A DNA stretch of 64,000 bases from Chryseobacterium mulctrae (GTDB taxonomy: Bacteria; Bacteroidota; Bacteroidia; Flavobacteriales; Weeksellaceae), in NCBI RefSeq assembly GCF_006175945.1, contig NZ_VAJL01000001.1, positions 3,977,001 to 4,041,000 of the forward strand, written 5' to 3'. Below the pieces are notes generated by a model, which saw only the letters and a program-made list of their open reading frames with translations, was not told the DNA's origin and ran no database searches. The translations under genes were made by a program, and so were the position numbers. Shown in pieces: positions 60,795-64,000 of the stretch; position 1 is the first letter of the stretch; every line of letters begins with the position of its first letter.

Positions 60795-60812
60795 TTATCA
60801 AAAATAACACTT

Positions 60813-63800
60813 ATGCAAAGATTTTCCAAGGTTTTGTTCCTTATCCTGTTTTTATCGTGTTTCTCTAATGCTTTCAGTCAGAAGTATTACGATACACAAT
60901 GGAAAAAAATACAAACAAATTATGAAAAGGGAGCTTACAAATCAAATCTACCGGTTGTTTTGGAAATTCAAAAACAAGCTATGAAAGAAAATAATGCCTT
61001 ACAGTTGATTCGCTCTCTGAAAGCAGAATTCAGCATTGTAAATCGAACCAATGACGACGAGAAAAATGATTCAGTATCAAAGTTTTTTGCTAAACTAAAA
61101 ACTACAGAAAAGAACCTGAAAGGTGATGACCTTTTAGTGTACAAGGTTTTGTTATCGGGTTTTACGTTTGATTATTACAATGAGCATTCTTGGGAAATCA
61201 ATGGCAGAACCAATATGAATTCTCAGGATGTTTCAGAAATTGAAACATGGAGCAAACTTGATTTTAAAAATTATTTAATCCAAAATTTTAAGGAGCTTGA
61301 CTCAGAAAATCAGGTGATGAATAAACTATCTTTGGTAAAATACAAGGATATTTTTTCAAATACAGATTATATTGCTTATTTCCCTACTTTGAAGGATTGG
61401 TATTCTTTGAAAAAGGTCAATTTCTTATCGAATAATGAATTGTTTACAAAGAACGAACTGGCGGAAAACAGAGTTTTAATAAATACAATTTTTGATGAAT
61501 TAATTGCTAAAAGTACAGGCAATTCTAAGCTTTATTTTCTACATCAGAAACTTTCTGAGAATTGTATTTTTAATTCTTGTAAAGATAAATTAGTACAGCT
61601 TCAGAATTTAATAAAAATGAATATTGAAGGTGATTACACAGTGCTTATTACAGAGGAAATAATAGATGAATTAATTAAAGGAAAAAAAGAAAAAGAAGCG
61701 CTTCAGCTTGTCAATTCTATCAAAAATCAATATCCGAAATCTCCTTTTATTGAAAACATTAAAAATAAGGAAAATCAGATCATTAATCCTTTTTTAAGCT
61801 TCAAATATGAAGAGCAGACTCAGCCGAATCTGCCGATTCATTTGGTTGCAGAGTTTAAGAATGTGAAAGAATTTTCTGTAAATATTTATGAAGTAAAAGA
61901 TAATTTTTTGCCGTTGATGCAATTTGCGAGAAGCCCTTATGATAATGCTTACTCAAAAATAAAAAAATCGTTGGTAAGAAAAGAAGTTTTTCAGTTGAAT
62001 GATCCTCAAGATTATCAGCTTCACAAAACTTCTGTTGAAATGAAAGCACTTCCTTCCGGAATTTATGTTGCCGAATATGAAGTTTCAGGTTCAAAACCAG
62101 AAGAAGGTAATAATCATAACTTTTATTTTTTAGTTTCAAGTCATAAAATTATTTATCAGAATATCAACGAAAGCAATACACTTTCTAATGAATTGAAATT
62201 AATCAGCTCAGAAAATGGGAAGCCAATCAATAATGAAAATCTTACATTTTATGAGTTTGTAGAAGGTAAAGCTTTAAATAAGGTTGTTGGTAAAACTGGT
62301 GAAAATGGAGTTTTTAAATTTCCGATGACGAATAGTAAAGATTATTACAGAGCGATTTTGATTCAACAGCCGAAAACCAATGACTTTCAGTTGATGCAAA
62401 TTTATGGTAATAATAATCGGGAAATATACAATCCGAATAAACAAACCCGTACAAAAGCTCAAATTTTTACAGACAGAGCAATTTACAGACCCGGACAAAC
62501 CGTATATTTTAAAGTAATCAATACAAAAATAGACAATGAAATAGAATCTGTTGCATCAAATTTAAAACAGAAAATAACTTTAAGAGATACCAATAATCAG
62601 GAAGTTACGGTACAGAATTTTACCACCAATGAATTTGGTTCTTATCACGGAAGTTTTATTTTGCCTAAAGGAAAACTGAACGGGAATTTTAGAATCATCA
62701 CTGATGGAAATACGAGTGGTTACAGATATATAAAAGTTGAAGAATACAAACGTCCAAAATTTGAAGTGACTTTTGATCCTGTAAAAGATGAATATAAATA
62801 CGGACAAACCATCGAACTGAAAGGTAAAGCAATGATGTTTTCTGGAGTGGCCTTGAGTAACACCAACGTCAACTACGAAATTAAAAAACAAAATATTCGT
62901 TGGAGATATTTTCCTTGGTATCCGAATGATAATGATAACGAAAACTCCATTCTTGGCGAAGTTAAAACTAATGAAAAAGGAGAGTTTACTATAAAATTAG
63001 ACCTTAAAAAAGATGAAAAATTAGAAGAAATTCAGATTGATAATTACCAAATCAATGCTTCTGCGACTGATATCAATGGGGAAACTCAAACTGCAAATAC
63101 CAATTTAAAAGTAGCTTCGGTTTCTCATTATATCAAAGCTGACAATATTAAAAATATTTTTGCGGATGAAAACCTAAACGTAAAAGTTGAAACCAAAAAT
63201 TACAACGAACAAAATCTTAAAAAATCTTATCAGGTAAAGCTTTCAAAACTGGAAACTCCGAATAGGATTTTCAGAAACAATTTCAAAACAGAAGTTCAGA
63301 ATCTGCCGAAATTTTCAAAAGAAGAGTTTATCAGCAAATTTCCACATGATTTGTATGATAAAAATGATGAAATAAAAAACTGGAAAGTTGAAAAAGTTCT
63401 TATCAAAAAAATTCAAGAGCCATCAACCGAAAACCAACAACTGACAACTCAAGTAGACCTTGGAAAACTGGAAGCTGGAGATTACCAATTAGAATTGTAT
63501 AATATTGAAGGGAAAGACACAATAAAATCTACTCAAAATTTCAGTGTTTGGGATAAAAAATCTTTAAAGCCAACACAGAAAACTTTCTTAACGGTTTTAG
63601 AACCAAAAGATGAGGTTTCGAGAGGGGAAAAAGCAAAAATTTATGTATATTCATCAATTCCAAATGCTTTGGTGAATGTTTTCCTGCAAAATGGTTTAGG
63701 AAAAACAGTTACCGAAGTTCATCAGTTCAAAAACGGTGTGCTTGAATATGAAACTGAAATTCCGAATGATAAAAATGTAACGGGTTTAAATATTCAGTTT

Positions 63801-64000
63801 CAGTTGGCTTCATTTAATGATATTCAGACCGAAACGGTTGATTTAAAAATTAAAGATACAGAGCAGCCATTGAAAATAGAAACGGTAACATTCAGAGATA
63901 AAATAGAACCTAATTCTAAAGAAAAATGGACGGTGAAAGTTTCTGGTAACGACAAAGAAAAGATCAATGCTGAGATTTTAGCCAATATGTATGATATGTC
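60813..64000 (+). CDS. Alpha-2-macroglobulin family protein, N-terminal part
   Basis: The frame is open from the ATG at 60813 to the window edge, about 1062 codons. The signal peptide ends SNAFSQ. The region AQIFTDRAIYRPGQTVYFKV is the MG2-domain signature of bacterial alpha-2-macroglobulin-like proteins, and KVEEYKRPKFEVTFDPVKDE (MG3) follows. The later sequence continues with macroglobulin-like beta-domains. The thioester and bait regions, if any, lie outside the window. Such proteins trap proteases or act in envelope protection. The 18-bp gap to the divergent UbiA-like gene means their promoters must overlap coding sequence. Confidence 0.88.
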   Translation, partial: MQRFSKVLFLILFLSCFSNAFSQKYYDTQWKKIQTNYEKGAYKSNLPVVLEIQKQAMKENNALQLIRSLKAEFSIVNRTNDDEKNDSVSKFFAKLKTTEKNLKGDDLLVYKVLLSGFTFDYYNEHSWEINGRTNMNSQDVSEIETWSKLDFKNYLIQNFKELDSENQVMNKLSLVKYKDIFSNTDYIAYFPTLKDWYSLKKVNFLSNNELFTKNELAENRVLINTIFDELIAKSTGNSKLYFLHQKLSENCIFNSCKDKLVQLQNLIKMNIEGDYTVLITEEIIDELIKGKKEKEALQLVNSIKNQYPKSPFIENIKNKENQIINPFLSFKYEEQTQPNLPIHLVAEFKNVKEFSVNIYEVKDNFLPLMQFARSPYDNAYSKIKKSLVRKEVFQLNDPQDYQLHKTSVEMKALPSGIYVAEYEVSGSKPEEGNNHNFYFLVSSHKIIYQNINESNTLSNELKLISSENGKPINNENLTFYEFVEGKALNKVVGKTGENGVFKFPMTNSKDYYRAILIQQPKTNDFQLMQIYGNNNREIYNPNKQTRTKAQIFTDRAIYRPGQTVYFKVINTKIDNEIESVASNLKQKITLRDTNNQEVTVQNFTTNEFGSYHGSFILPKGKLNGNFRIITDGNTSGYRYIKVEEYKRPKFEVTFDPVKDEYKYGQTIELKGKAMMFSGVALSNTNVNYEIKKQNIRWRYFPWYPNDNDNENSILGEVKTNEKGEFTIKLDLKKDEKLEEIQIDNYQINASATDINGETQTANTNLKVASVSHYIKADNIKNIFADENLNVKVETKNYNEQNLKKSYQVKLSKLETPNRIFRNNFKTEVQNLPKFSKEEFISKFPHDLYDKNDEIKNWKVEKVLIKKIQEPSTENQQLTTQVDLGKLEAGDYQLELYNIEGKDTIKSTQNFSVWDKKSLKPTQKTFLTVLEPKDEVSRGEKAKIYVYSSIPNALVNVFLQNGLGKTVTEVHQFKNGVLEYETEIPNDKNVTGLNIQFQLASFNDIQTETVDLKIKDTEQPLKIETVTFRDKIEPNSKEKWTVKVSGNDKEKINAEILANMYDM

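Overview
The window looks like an AT-rich Flavobacteriia genome, most likely Chryseobacterium, Elizabethkingia or a close relative in Weeksellaceae. The basis is GLPGLI-family and OMP_b-brl-type genes, TAnnTTTG-type promoters, Bacteroidetes-type tra genes (TraE, TraF, TraG, TraJ, TraK, TraM, TraN), IS982 elements and the lack of Shine-Dalgarno sites. No database search was possible, so family calls rest on remembered motifs and gene order.

Layout. 1-1068: end of an accessory segment, with the C-terminus of an ArdC-type zincin antirestriction protein and two small companions. 1069-8866: a complete Tn3-family transposon bounded by 50-bp inverted repeats with one mismatch. It carries tnpA, tnpR and a three-gene cargo operon: a secreted four-cysteine protein, a GLPGLI protein and an outer-membrane beta-barrel protein. 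9395-17026: chromosome-like envelope genes (OmpA porin, AsmA-like, OmpA/PRC-barrel pair, DUF421). 17288-23199: an insertion-rich island with a truncated IS982 copy, a DUF1016 nuclease, a complete IS982 copy with a 7-bp target duplication, a NUMOD4 protein and unknown genes. A short AATCTCAAAAAACGATAT-like motif recurs in five intergenic spots there.

23200-53450: an integrative conjugative element (ICE). It opens with about 1.1 kb of non-coding DNA holding a seven-copy degenerate 19-bp motif and a long hairpin (candidate oriT). Then come a secreted surface protein, MobC-like and relaxase genes, ParA and a complete-looking transfer operon: TraE-TraF-TraG(VirB4)-four small secreted proteins-TraJ-TraK-small TM protein-TraM-TraN-VirD4-type coupling protein-M23 peptidase. 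Unknown genes, a lipoprotein, a 1743-aa Toprim/N6-methylase/SNF2-helicase fusion and a large serine recombinase follow. The recombinase ORF runs antisense into the terminator and 3' half of tRNA-Arg(ACG), the presumed integration site. The VirB4 ATPase is interrupted by a T8 frame break and carries a J domain (HPD motif) inserted between Walker A and Walker B, which I do not know from canonical TraG.

53451-64000: ordinary chromosome. It holds tRNA-Arg, a BtuF-like lipoprotein, mtgA, a membrane 'site-specific recombinase' family protein, a tightly coupled leftward run (UbiA-like, antitoxin, ParE-like toxin, recF, secreted protein, DUF721) and the start of an alpha-2-macroglobulin gene that leaves the window.

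Three reading-frame breaks deserve attention: A8 in the transposon cargo peptide gene, T8 in traG, and an in-frame TGA at 44171. Each could be a sequencing error, slippage or a true mutation.
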